Positions 43,244 to 51,815 of a stretch of DNA of 64,000 nt are shown here, piece by piece (the first letter of the stretch is position 1; every line of letters begins with the position of its first letter). Position numbers and translations under genes: made by a program. The DNA comes from UBA3824 sp017541145 (GTDB lineage Bacteria; Bacteroidota; Bacteroidia; Bacteroidales; UBA3824). The notes under the pieces were generated by a model that was not told the DNA's origin, searched no databases, and worked only from the letters and a program-made list of their open reading frames with translations. The stretch is taken from NCBI GenBank assembly GCA_947168365.1, contig CAMVLO010000009.1, forward strand, positions 1 through 64,000, read 5' to 3'.

Positions 43244-43933
43244 CTACCTGATTTTTTTGTAATCATCCTCAAACTCATTGAAGTCGTTGGTATACTTACG
43301 TTTAACAACAGGTTCTTTTGATTTGAGAGAATCAGCTCTCTCAAATTTTTCGATGAAGAAAATCATAGGAGGCTCTTTCTGCTCATGAAGACCGAGTTTT
43401 TTGGTTTCCACCCTTTTTGCTACCTCAGTTTCTTTGCTGATAGACATCAGCTGAGCTGAGATAATAATAGATTCTGCCCTGAGCTCACGAACCTCACGTT
43501 GTAACAAAAGATTTTTTCTGATGATGGCTTCTGCATTATTTCTAATTGTAATATAAGCAATAGCAAGCCCCACCAAAAACAAGAAGAATTTAAAATAGGA
43601 ATGAAACTTTTCGTTGGAGATAAAGCTGCCGTCCAGAATAGATTTCAAACCGAATTTTGTTTCAGTTTCTTCCTCTACTTCGGAATTTTGGTCAGATTCA
43701 TCCACAACGGGGTCGTCCGAAATCTCCGGATCGCCGACTTCTCTTCCGATACCATCGTCATAGATATCGTTTGAAAAAGGATCGCCGGTATCTTCGCGTC
43801 CAAAGAAATCATCAATGGAAGGCATCTCACCACTACCCGAAACTCTGTCGTAAGCTTCGTTTAAAAGTTCAATATCTTCATTTTCATCTTCCTGATCATC
43901 TTTCCCGTCTATTACGTCTTCCTCGTCTGTCAT
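43244..43933 (-). CDS. ftsL: FtsL-like division protein with an acidic N-terminal extension
   Basis: FtsL is a small bitopic septal protein that forms a coiled coil with FtsB and activates FtsWI. Residues 109-200 fit FtsL: a membrane helix (about 113-131, FKFFLFLVGLAIAYITIRN) and then a coiled coil (LLLQREVRELRAESIIISAQ). Residues 1-105 are a very acidic (D/E-rich), low-complexity cytoplasmic extension not found in the usual 110-120-aa Bacteroidetes FtsL. A basic C-terminal tail of 25 residues also extends it. Assignment rests on topology and on its place between rsmH and ftsI. It is 37 bp after rsmH. Confidence 0.8.
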   Translation of the reverse strand: MTDEEDVIDGKDDQEDENEDIELLNEAYDRVSGSGEMPSIDDFFGREDTGDPFSNDIYDDGIGREVGDPEISDDPVVDESDQNSEVEEETETKFGLKSILDGSFISNEKFHSYFKFFLFLVGLAIAYITIRNNAEAIIRKNLLLQREVRELRAESIIISAQLMSISKETEVAKRVETKKLGLHEQKEPPMIFFIEKFERADSLKSKEPVVKRKYTNDFNEFEDDYKKIR

Positions 43934-43970
43934 CTATTGATGTTAAAAAAAAATTTTTTCTACCTAAAAA

Positions 43971-44891
43971 TTAATTATACATCGTTCTCTCAGCAATTCT
44001 GAGTTTTGCACTCCGTGACCGGGTATTTGTTTCAAGCTCGGTTTCCGACGGCGTAATCACCTTCCGGTTTACCTGAGTAAAAGGCGAAATCAAATTACCG
44101 TAAAAGTCTTTTTCTTCCTTGCCTTCAAAATTTCCCGCTTTAAGGAAATTTTTCACAGGACGGTCTTCAAGCGAATGATATGTCATAATCACGAGCCTTC
44201 CGCCTTCCTTAATAGCATTCGGAGTATTTTTCAAAAACTCTTTCAGAACTTCAATTTCCTGATTTACCTCAATTCTAATTGCCTGAAACATCGTGGCAAG
44301 ATATTTGTTCTCATTAAATTGAGGTACGCAATTGCCGGCAGCTTTTATAAGGTCGGCAACTGTATCAATACCATTGGAATTTCTGTAAGCAACGATATTA
44401 CTTGCCAATTTCCAAGCGTTCTTAATTTCGCCATATTCAAGAAAAATCTGTTTCAAACGTTCAGCACTATAAGTGTTGATAAGATCGCGAGCCGAAAAAT
44501 TAGCATTTTGATTCATCCTCATATCCAGAGGAACATCAAATCTAAAAGAAAAACCGCGCTGTGCATCATCAAAATGATGACTTGAAACTCCAAGGTCGGC
44601 AATCACGCCGTCTACTTTCGGACAACCCGCAAGTCTAAGGAATTGCGCAAAATATCTGAAATTGGTTCTAAAAAAAACAATTCTGTCATCATTTTCCGGC
44701 ACATTGTCCATTGCATCGGCATCTTGGTCGAAAACAAACAATCTGCCGGAAGAATCCAATCTTTCGAGAATTGCTTTAGAATGTCCTCCGCCTCCAAAAG
44801 TCACATCAGCATAAACACCTGACGGATTGATATTAAGACCATCCAAACACTCTTTAAGCATTACGGGATTATGATAAAAACATTCCGCCAT
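43971..44891 (-). CDS. rsmH: 16S rRNA m4C1402 methyltransferase RsmH
   Basis: RsmH (MraW) methylates N4 of C1402 in the 16S rRNA P site with S-adenosylmethionine. The 306-aa protein has NPVMLKECLDGLNI, the SAM-binding YADVTFGGGGHSKAILERL, GVIADLGVSSHHFDDAQRGF, and MTYHSLEDRPVKNFLK. It is the second gene of the dcw cluster, 68 bp after mraZ, as in most bacteria. Confidence 0.98.
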   Translation of the reverse strand: MAECFYHNPVMLKECLDGLNINPSGVYADVTFGGGGHSKAILERLDSSGRLFVFDQDADAMDNVPENDDRIVFFRTNFRYFAQFLRLAGCPKVDGVIADLGVSSHHFDDAQRGFSFRFDVPLDMRMNQNANFSARDLINTYSAERLKQIFLEYGEIKNAWKLASNIVAYRNSNGIDTVADLIKAAGNCVPQFNENKYLATMFQAIRIEVNQEIEVLKEFLKNTPNAIKEGGRLVIMTYHSLEDRPVKNFLKAGNFEGKEEKDFYGNLISPFTQVNRKVITPSETELETNTRSRSAKLRIAERTMYN

Positions 44892-44959
44892 AATTTAGTT
44901 GCATTTTTTTAGAGGTTAAAAATAATTAATTTTTTTAATTCATAATTTCAATAAAACAA

Positions 44960-45406
44960 TCAATCACACAAAAACTGCTGAGCCATTGCTGCAAACTCAT
45001 CAGCCGAAGGTCTAGTTGCATTATAAACCTCTGCGCTCCAGACCTCGATTTTGTCACCGAGGCCCAAAACGCAAATATCCTTTGTAAGCTCTGTAATTTC
45101 AACCAATCGTTTCGGAACTAACAACCGGTTGCTGGAATCGAGTTCCACTTCTGCGGTATCTTTAAAAAATTCACGCAAGAAGATATTATGTTGCTTATTA
45201 AAAGGATTTAAGCGAGATTTGATTGTCTCCACGCGAGCTTGCCAACTGCTCTGCGTGTAAACTGTCAAGCATTTTTCATAGAGATCTTTCTTTACCACAA
45301 AAGTGCGCATGTCCTTGTCTCCCAGTTGATCCAAGAAGACCGACGGGAAAACAAAACGCCCTTTGGGGTCAATTTTGATTTGAAAATCTCCTGTAAAAAC
45401 GCACAT
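44960..45406 (-). CDS. mraZ: Transcriptional regulator MraZ
   Basis: MraZ is an AbrB-like DNA-binding repressor of the dcw cluster that binds direct repeats in its own promoter. The 148-aa protein has two copies of the swapped-hairpin domain; the first contains DFQIKIDPKGRFVFPSVFLD, the second EVELDSSNRLLVPKRLVEIT. It is the first gene of the cluster. Immediately upstream lie a promoter (45430-45460) and three direct decamers (45457-45486) that look like its operator. Confidence 0.97.
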   Translation of the reverse strand: MCVFTGDFQIKIDPKGRFVFPSVFLDQLGDKDMRTFVVKKDLYEKCLTVYTQSSWQARVETIKSRLNPFNKQHNIFLREFFKDTAEVELDSSNRLLVPKRLVEITELTKDICVLGLGDKIEVWSAEVYNATRPSADEFAAMAQQFLCD

Positions 45407-45429
45407 AATAGTCCATTTAAAAATTCTTT

Positions 45430-45460
45430 CAAAATTACAGTTTTTTCATAACATCACAAC
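45430..45460 (-). promoter_or_regulatory. Promoter of the dcw cluster
   Basis: On the minus strand, GTTG (45460-45457), a 19-bp spacer and TAATTTTG (45437-45430) match the Bacteroidetes promoter with one or two mismatches in the upstream element. Transcription would start within about 20 nt of mraZ. Confidence 0.7.
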
Positions 45461-45486
45461 CACTTTCTGCCACTTTTTCCCACTTT
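45457..45486 (-). promoter_or_regulatory. MraZ box: three direct decamers
   Basis: On the minus strand the 30 bp read as three units with period 10, each beginning AAAGTGG: AAAGTGGGAA, AAAGTGGCAG and AAAGTGGTTG. MraZ of other phyla binds three or four direct repeats of TGGGN or AAAGTGKN type spaced by 10 bp upstream of mraZ. Here the repeats overlap the -33 element of the mraZ promoter, so binding would block polymerase. Confidence 0.8.
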
Positions 45487-45703
45487 TTACACAATTACAT
45501 CACAATAATCTTTTTATCAGCAGAATACAAAAGAAATTTTATTTTATGTTTTTACAATTTTTACTTAAAAAATATAGTTAAGTATACAAAAAATAGTAAT
45601 TATGAAATCAGGTTTTTGGTAAATGTTCTAAAGAGGTAACAGAAAATCTACTTCCTTAAAAATTCAATATAAAATCAATAAATCTGCCAACGATTTTTTT
45701 TTA

Positions 45704-45735
45704 TTTGTTTATTCAAATCGGATAATGTAAATTTG
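45704..45735 (+). promoter_or_regulatory. Promoter of the esterase fusion gene and metH
   Basis: TTTG (45704-45707), a 20-bp spacer and TAAATTTG (45728-45735) match the Bacteroidetes consensus exactly. The first gene begins 33 bp downstream. Confidence 0.75.
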
Positions 45736-45767
45736 TTTCGTGAAATTTAGCAGAATTACTGAGTATA

Positions 45768-46859
45768 ATGGACAATCAAAATTACATACAATATCCCGAA
45801 ATGATGTCGGGAAAGAAAATACTTTACGTACACGGCTTTGCATCTTCGGGCGCAAGCGGTACAGCAAAAAGTTTAAGAAATCTGTTGCCTAATGCCGAGG
45901 TAATTTCTCCGGATTTGCCTCTTAGTCCACTAAAAGCCATGGAGTTGTTACTTAATATCTGTGATACACAAAAACCGGATTTAATAATCGGAACTTCTAT
46001 GGGCGGATTTTATGCGGAACAGCTTTACGGGTTCAACAGAATTCTTGTAAATCCGGCATTTCAAATCGGCGAAACCCTCAAAGCACTTCACGGTATGGGC
46101 AAACAAAAATGGCTGAATCCGCGTGAAGACGGTGAAACTGAATTTTGGGTTACTCAAGATATTGTGGACGAGTTCAAACAAGTAATGAGCAACAGTTTCT
46201 CAAAAATAGATGTCAACGAAAGAAGAAATTTGGTTTACGGACTTTTCGGTGACAAAGATCCTTTGGTTCATACCCACGATTTGTTTGCCTCAAAATACAT
46301 GAACGCAATTTGGTTTGACGGTGAACACAGACTGAACGACACAGTATTATTAAATTCGGTAATACCTGTAATTCATTGGGTTGACGACAAAATCAACAAC
46401 CGTCAACGACCGATTTTATACATCGACCTCGATGGCGTATTAACCGATTTTGACAAAGGTTGTTACAAATTTGACGACAAAATTATTGAACAATACGAAG
46501 GTCATCATTGGGACATCCCCGGATATTTTGCAGCATTAGAACCGATGCCGAGTGCAGTAAAAGCATTCAGAAGTTTGGCGCTAAGATACGACACCTACAT
46601 CTTGTCGAGTGCGCCATTTACAAATCCTTCGGCATGGACAGACAAAATGCTTTGGGTACAAAAATGGCTTGGCGTAGCATCGTACCGAAGATTGATTTTG
46701 TCGCACCACAAAAATCTTAATTACGGTGATTATCTGATAGATGACCGACCATACAATGGTGCAGAAGATTTTATGGGAACTTTCATACATTTTGGCGAAG
46801 CTCCGTACAAAACATGGGACGACATTTTGGAATTCTTTTCTCATCTGGGCGGTCAATAA
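45768..46859 (+). CDS. Fusion of YqiA-like esterase and 5'-nucleotidase (HAD)
   Basis: The 363-aa protein joins two enzymes. Residues about 15-205 are a YqiA-type alpha/beta hydrolase: HG in LYVHGFASSG, nucleophile Ser77 in GTSMGG, a likely acid at Asp162 or Asp164 (GDKDP) and His187 (GEHR). Residues about 215-360 are a HAD phosphatase like the 5'(3')-deoxyribonucleotidase group: Asp220 and Asp222 in LYIDLDGVLTD, Ser280/281, Lys315, and Asp325-Asp326 (LIDDRPYN). All catalytic residues are present in both halves. The frame is open with no stop at the junction. It is 33 bp before metH, with which it probably forms an operon. Substrates are unknown. Confidence 0.85.
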   Translation: MDNQNYIQYPEMMSGKKILYVHGFASSGASGTAKSLRNLLPNAEVISPDLPLSPLKAMELLLNICDTQKPDLIIGTSMGGFYAEQLYGFNRILVNPAFQIGETLKALHGMGKQKWLNPREDGETEFWVTQDIVDEFKQVMSNSFSKIDVNERRNLVYGLFGDKDPLVHTHDLFASKYMNAIWFDGEHRLNDTVLLNSVIPVIHWVDDKINNRQRPILYIDLDGVLTDFDKGCYKFDDKIIEQYEGHHWDIPGYFAALEPMPSAVKAFRSLALRYDTYILSSAPFTNPSAWTDKMLWVQKWLGVASYRRLILSHHKNLNYGDYLIDDRPYNGAEDFMGTFIHFGEAPYKTWDDILEFFSHLGGQ

Positions 46860-46892
46860 AAAAAATTAACAAAAAACATTAAGCGAAAACAA

Positions 46893-49800
46893 ATGATACC
46901 AGCAAGATACACAACACTAAAAAATATTCTGAAACAAAGAGTATTGCTGCTTGACGGCGCGATGGGAAGTTTAATTCAGGATTACGGACTTTCAGAAGAG
47001 GATTTTACAGGCGATAAATTCAAAGGTCTTGTTCCTCAGATGAAAGGAAACAACGAAACTCTCAATATCACAAAACCCGAAGTAATCCGCGATATTCACA
47101 AACGCTATCTTGAAGCCGGTTGCGATATTATTGAAACTAATACATTTAGTGCCAACAGAATATCTCAAGCCGACTACTCGTTGGAAAATTATGCTTACGA
47201 GTTAAACAAATACGGTGCAAGTATCGCAGCAAATGTCGCAAAAGAATATTCAACGGCAGACAAACCGCGTTTCGTTGCCGGCTCAATGGGTCCGACCAAC
47301 AAAACAGCGTCAATGAGTCCGGATGTCAACAATCCGGGATACAGAGCCGTAACTTTTGACGATTTGGTACAAGCTTATTCAGAACAAGTAAAAGGTCTGC
47401 TGGACGGCGGTGTTGACATCTTTTTGATTGAAACATGTTTTGATACGCTGAATATCAAAGCCGCGCTTTTCGCTATAAATGAGGAACTTAAAAACAGAGG
47501 AATCGAAAAATTTCCGATAATGGTTTCGGCTACCATTGCTGACAAATCAGGTAGAACACTTGCCGGTCAAACGGTAGAAGCATTGTTGTATTCGGTTTCT
47601 CATGTTGACTTGCTGACAATCGGATTAAACTGTTCGTTCGGAGCTCGTGACTTAAAACCGTATTTAAAAATACTCGGCAACCGTTCTATTTACGGGATTT
47701 CAGCGCATCCTAACGCCGGACTTCCAAATCAATTCGGGCAATACGAACAAACTCCCGAAATGATGAAAGAACAAATTCAAGAATATCTTGACGAAGGTTT
47801 GGTAAATATCATCGGCGGATGCTGTGGCACAACACCGGAGCATTGTAAAGCAATGAGCGAAATACTCTCAACAGCCAAAATTCACCAACCGGCAGAAAAC
47901 TTGCACGAAATGCGTCTTTCCGGTCTTGACCCGATGATAATTTCCAAAGACCGAAAAGCATTTTACAATGTCGGTGAACGATGTAACGTGGCGGGTTCCA
48001 GAAAGTTTTTACGATTAATCAACGAAAAAAAATACGAAGAAGCAATCGAAATAGCCAAAAAAGAAGTTGAAGAAGGAGCAGATGTTATTGACATCAACAT
48101 GGATGACGCAATGCTTGATGCAAAACACGAGATGGTAACTTTTATCAACCTTTTGAAAGCCGAACCCGATGTTGCAATCCGTCCCGTAATGATAGATTCC
48201 AGCAAATGGGATGTTATAGAAGCCGGACTCAAATGCTTACAAGACAAAGCAATAGTTAACTCAATATCATTAAAAGAAGGCGAAGAAAAATTCTTGGCAC
48301 ATGCCCGTACAATCAAAGAATACGGAGCAGCAACTGTTGTAATGGCATTCGACGAAAAAGGTCAGGCTGATACATTTGACCGTAGGATAGAAATCTGTTC
48401 CCGGGCTTACAAATTGTTGACTGAAAAAGTAAATTTCAATCCCGAAGATATAATTTTCGACCCCAACGTTTTGGCAATCGCTACAGGCATAAGTGCTCAC
48501 GACAATTATGCAGTTGACTTTATAAAAACTGTAACATGGATAAAAGCCAACCTGCCTTACGCAAAAATTTCGGGCGGTATCAGCAATTTATCATTCTCAT
48601 TCAGAGGCAACAACCCGGTACGCGAGGCAATGCACAGCGTTTTCTTGCATTACGCCGTAGCAGAAGGTATGGACATGGGAATTGTAAATCCGGCGGCAAT
48701 GATAAAATACGAAGATATCGAGCCGGAATTGCGTCAAAAAGTAGAAGACGTAGTACTCAACAAATACGAAGGTGCGTTTGAAAAACTTGTGGATTACGCC
48801 GAAATTGCAAAAGCGAACGCTCAAGGCAAAAAAGTTGTAAAAGACGAAGAATGGCGGCATCTCTCTGTAGAAGAGCGACTTCAATACGCTTTGAAAAAAG
48901 GAACAACTGAATTTTTACAAGCCGACATCCAAGAGGCACTACAAAAATATCCGCTTGCAATCGACATCATTGAAAAACCGTTGATGGACGGTATGAATAT
49001 GGTTGGCGAACTTTTCGGTCAAGGCAAGATGTTTTTACCTCAAGTAGTAAAAACTGCACGTGTAATGAAAGATGCCGTAGAATTTTTGAAACCTACAATA
49101 GAGGAACAAAAGCAAAAGTCCGGTAAATCAGGCACTTCAGCAGGCAAAATAATCATGGCAACAGTAAAAGGCGATGTACATGATATCGGTAAAAATATCG
49201 TTTGTGTAGTAATGGCATGCAACAATTTTGACGTTGTAGATTTGGGCGTAATGGTTCCAACCGAAAAAATTGTAGAAGAAGCTATCAATCAGAAAGCCGA
49301 TGCAATTGGACTTTCGGGTCTTATCACACCATCGCTCGATGAAATGATAAATGTAGTAAAAGCTTTGGATGCCAAAGGTTTAACAATTCCTGTTATGATT
49401 GGCGGAGCTACAACTTCAGAAATTCATACAGCCGTAAAAATTGCACCTAACTACAAAGGTCCGGTAGTATATGTAAAAGATGCATCTCAAAATGCTTACG
49501 TTGCAACAGCTGTTATCAACAAAAATCAAGAATTTCTCGATAATCTAAAAAAACATCAACAAGAACTTCGCGACCAAAATTCAGGCACAAAACCTCAAAA
49601 ACTATCGGAAGAAGAGGCTCTGAAACTTGCACCGAAGTTTGATTACAACAATATATCAATTGTTAAACCTAACAATCTTGACAAAATTGTTTTAAACGAC
49701 ATCGACTTAAATTTGTTGATTCCGTATATCAATTGGAGGATGTATCTGATAGCTTGGAAAATAAACGGCGACGCCCCTGATAAAAAGGAAGAAGCCGAAA

Positions 49801-50453
49801 GAATACTCCAAGAAGGTAAAGAATTCCTGCGCGAAATAATTGACAACAAACTTACCACGGCTCATGCAATATTACAGATTTTCAGAGCCAACAGCAATGG
49901 CAATTTTGTTGACATCTATTGCGATGAACAGCGGAAAAACAAAATTGAAAGGTTCAACTTTTTAAGACAGCAACAACCTGATACTGACGGACATTGCACT
50001 TCGCTTGCTGACTATATCGCTCCCCAAGGTTACGAGGATTATATGGGTATGTTTGCTTGTACAACGGGTGTCGGTTTGAAAGTTCATACCGACAAATTGA
50101 TATCAGAAGGTAATGATTACAAAGCAATTGCAATAAAACTCTTAGCAGACCGCCTTGTAGAAGCTCTCGCAGAATATCTTCACAAAGAAGTTAGAACCAA
50201 ATATTGGGGATATTCGCCTGATGAAAATCTAACTCCGGACGAGCTTATCAAAGGTCATTACAAAGGAATACGTCCGGCTATCGGTTATCCGGCAACACCA
50301 TTGCATGAACAAAAAAAGCAAGTTTTTGACTTGTTGGAGGTTACAAAAAATACTCATATCGATTTAACCGAAACAATGGGGATGTCTCCGGCAGCATCGG
50401 TTTGCGGTTTCTATTTTGCGAATCCCAACACAAGATATATAATTGTAAGATAA
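46893..50453 (+). CDS. metH: Cobalamin-dependent methionine synthase
   Basis: MetH moves a methyl group from methyltetrahydrofolate to homocysteine through cobalamin. The 1186-aa protein has all modules: the homocysteine domain with zinc ligands Cys247, Cys310 and Cys311 (GLNCSFG, GGCCGTT); a pterin-binding domain (about 350-610); the cap domain; the B12 domain with ligand His763 in GDVHDIGKN; and the SAM-dependent reactivation domain ending about GIRPAIGYPATPLHE. Length is normal (E. coli 1227). It is 33 bp after the fusion gene. No B12 riboswitch fits in the upstream gap. Confidence 0.98.
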   Translation: MIPARYTTLKNILKQRVLLLDGAMGSLIQDYGLSEEDFTGDKFKGLVPQMKGNNETLNITKPEVIRDIHKRYLEAGCDIIETNTFSANRISQADYSLENYAYELNKYGASIAANVAKEYSTADKPRFVAGSMGPTNKTASMSPDVNNPGYRAVTFDDLVQAYSEQVKGLLDGGVDIFLIETCFDTLNIKAALFAINEELKNRGIEKFPIMVSATIADKSGRTLAGQTVEALLYSVSHVDLLTIGLNCSFGARDLKPYLKILGNRSIYGISAHPNAGLPNQFGQYEQTPEMMKEQIQEYLDEGLVNIIGGCCGTTPEHCKAMSEILSTAKIHQPAENLHEMRLSGLDPMIISKDRKAFYNVGERCNVAGSRKFLRLINEKKYEEAIEIAKKEVEEGADVIDINMDDAMLDAKHEMVTFINLLKAEPDVAIRPVMIDSSKWDVIEAGLKCLQDKAIVNSISLKEGEEKFLAHARTIKEYGAATVVMAFDEKGQADTFDRRIEICSRAYKLLTEKVNFNPEDIIFDPNVLAIATGISAHDNYAVDFIKTVTWIKANLPYAKISGGISNLSFSFRGNNPVREAMHSVFLHYAVAEGMDMGIVNPAAMIKYEDIEPELRQKVEDVVLNKYEGAFEKLVDYAEIAKANAQGKKVVKDEEWRHLSVEERLQYALKKGTTEFLQADIQEALQKYPLAIDIIEKPLMDGMNMVGELFGQGKMFLPQVVKTARVMKDAVEFLKPTIEEQKQKSGKSGTSAGKIIMATVKGDVHDIGKNIVCVVMACNNFDVVDLGVMVPTEKIVEEAINQKADAIGLSGLITPSLDEMINVVKALDAKGLTIPVMIGGATTSEIHTAVKIAPNYKGPVVYVKDASQNAYVATAVINKNQEFLDNLKKHQQELRDQNSGTKPQKLSEEEALKLAPKFDYNNISIVKPNNLDKIVLNDIDLNLLIPYINWRMYLIAWKINGDAPDKKEEAERILQEGKEFLREIIDNKLTTAHAILQIFRANSNGNFVDIYCDEQRKNKIERFNFLRQQQPDTDGHCTSLADYIAPQGYEDYMGMFACTTGVGLKVHTDKLISEGNDYKAIAIKLLADRLVEALAEYLHKEVRTKYWGYSPDENLTPDELIKGHYKGIRPAIGYPATPLHEQKKQVFDLLEVTKNTHIDLTETMGMSPAASVCGFYFANPNTRYIIVR

Positions 50454-50459
50454 AAAAAC

Positions 50460-50508
50460 AACCTCGTTTGAAATTAAATCCAAATTGAATTAATTTTCAA
50501 ACGAGGTT
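50460..50508. terminator. Bidirectional terminator between metH and the Rpn gene
   Basis: AACCTCGTTTGAAA (50460-50473) pairs perfectly over 14 bp with 50495-50508 around a 21-nt loop. On the minus strand it is followed by GTTTTTTTA, a strong U-tract for the gene at 50537; on the plus strand by TATTTTG, which can serve metH. Confidence 0.88.
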
Positions 50509-50536
50509 TATTTTGAAAATACAACAAAAAGATATA

Positions 50537-51682
50537 TTATTTATCTAAAACCTTATTAACGTAATCAATTGAAATATTGAGTTGAGCAGCAATCTTATCA
50601 GAAGGAACTCCAAAAGAAGACAACATTTTTATTGATGTATTCAGTTGTTGTGTTGCTTCATGCAACTGTTGAGTTGCTTTATTCAATTGTTGATCTTTTG
50701 CATTTAATTGTTGATCTTTCGCATTTAATTGTTGATCTTTTGCGTTCAGTTGTTGTTCTTTTGCATTCAACTGTTGTGTTGCTTCATTCAATTGCTGATC
50801 TTTTGCGTTCAGTTGTTGAGTTGCTTCTTTCAACTGTTGCTTTTTTGCATCTAACTGCTGATTTGTTTCTTTCAATTCATCTTCAAGATCTTCTCTCTCC
50901 GCCATACGAATTGCGTAAAGGCGTTTTGCATAATCTTCTGCATCAACATTTCTACGCAATTGTTCATCACCTGCAGCAGATAACAAACGTCTGAAAATTA
51001 CATTAAAATCGGAATCTGAATCTTTATCTTCTGTCAATTCAAGATATTTTGAATCGTACTCCAATTTGTACCTTTGATCAAAAGCACGCAATATATTTTC
51101 CAACGGTTTTTTGGGCTTTTCCGGTAAAAACGGAATTTGTATAATATATAAATGATATGTCATAGCTTTTATAAACTCACATTGAGTCTTAAAGTTCAAG
51201 ACATTGTCATCCTCATCGTAAAATACTGTACTGCCTTTTATCAATGGATATTCAAATCCTTTACCTAAAGTATGTCCTAATATAAAAATTCCGTAAATAT
51301 GTCGCGGTTTCTTAACTTCATACGGTGTTCTCTCCTTGTTACGACGATATTTAATAACTGAATCGGCATTAGATTCGTTAGCCATTTGAATACCAAAATA
51401 TTTACGGAAACGCATAACTTCTTCCGGCTCAGATGCTTTTTGAAGTTCTATTGTTACAGTTTCCTTTGTACCGTCAGGATTTTCTATAGTTCCGGCAAAA
51501 TCAAATCTTAAAAGTTTAAGATTGTTGTCCTCGTCTGAACTATAAGCATATTCGTGACCCTTTATCTCTATATCGACTATTGTTTTATTTAAAATAGCAC
51601 CCAAAAGAATCTTTGCAACACGCTTATCTTCAATCAAGAATTTAAAAACGGTATCATATATAGGATTACAAACTTTTGCCAT
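50537..51682 (-). CDS. Rpn-family PD-(D/E)XK nuclease with heptad-repeat coiled coil
   Basis: Rpn-family (recombination-promoting nuclease, 'putative transposase') proteins are PD-(D/E)XK nucleases. The 381-aa protein has the N-terminal MAKVCNPIYDTVFKFLIEDK and the catalytic-site pattern with Asp61 (RFDFAG) and Glu79-x-Gln81 (IELQ). Residues 273-349 are eleven exact heptads of the type ATQQLNA/KDQQLNA, a long coiled coil encoded by a 21-bp repeat. The last 30 residues (FGVPSDKIAAQLNISIDYVN) look like a helix-turn-helix. It is a single gene between converging terminators and is an accessory type of gene, plausibly mobile. Confidence 0.88.
   Translation of the reverse strand: MAKVCNPIYDTVFKFLIEDKRVAKILLGAILNKTIVDIEIKGHEYAYSSDEDNNLKLLRFDFAGTIENPDGTKETVTIELQKASEPEEVMRFRKYFGIQMANESNADSVIKYRRNKERTPYEVKKPRHIYGIFILGHTLGKGFEYPLIKGSTVFYDEDDNVLNFKTQCEFIKAMTYHLYIIQIPFLPEKPKKPLENILRAFDQRYKLEYDSKYLELTEDKDSDSDFNVIFRRLLSAAGDEQLRRNVDAEDYAKRLYAIRMAEREDLEDELKETNQQLDAKKQQLKEATQQLNAKDQQLNEATQQLNAKEQQLNAKDQQLNAKDQQLNAKDQQLNKATQQLHEATQQLNTSIKMLSSFGVPSDKIAAQLNISIDYVNKVLDK
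50636..50866. repeat. 21-bp repeats encoding eleven heptads
   Basis: The segment encodes residues 273-349 of the Rpn gene as eleven units of 21 bp. In plus-strand sense many units contain CAATTGTTGATCTTTTGCA or near variants. In-frame 21-bp units can expand or contract by slippage without breaking the frame, so copy number is likely to vary between strains. Confidence 0.9.
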
Positions 51683-51741
51683 ATCATATCTGTTTGATTA
51701 ATTATGCTACAAAGATAATATTTTTTTGAATTAAAAAAGAA

Positions 51742-51782
51742 AACTCAAGTTTCGAAACGTTTTTACTTACGAAACTTGAGTT
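51742..51782 (-). terminator. Terminator of the PurF homologue
   Basis: On the minus strand, AACTCAAGTTTCG (51782-51770) pairs with its complement (51754-51742) over 13 bp with a 15-nt loop, then TTCTTTTTTAATTC follows. It lies 34 bp after the stop of the gene at 51816. Confidence 0.9.
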
Positions 51783-51815
51783 ATTAAAATATAAATCTAT
51801 TTCTTTAATTTTTTT

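Larger units (their letters stand above)
45407..45767. other. Divergent control region of mraZ and the esterase fusion gene
   Basis: The 361-bp gap contains the mraZ promoter and MraZ box on the left and a plus-strand promoter (45704-45735) on the right. The middle (about 45490-45700) is AT-rich with no gene or other element seen. Confidence 0.7.

Noticed and set aside
45407..45767. Hidden small gene between mraZ and the esterase fusion
   Set aside because: No continuous frame with protein-like composition; the region is promoters and operator.
46860..46892. Cobalamin or SAM riboswitch upstream of metH
   Set aside because: The gap is only 33 bp and carries no such structure; the promoter is upstream of the fusion gene.
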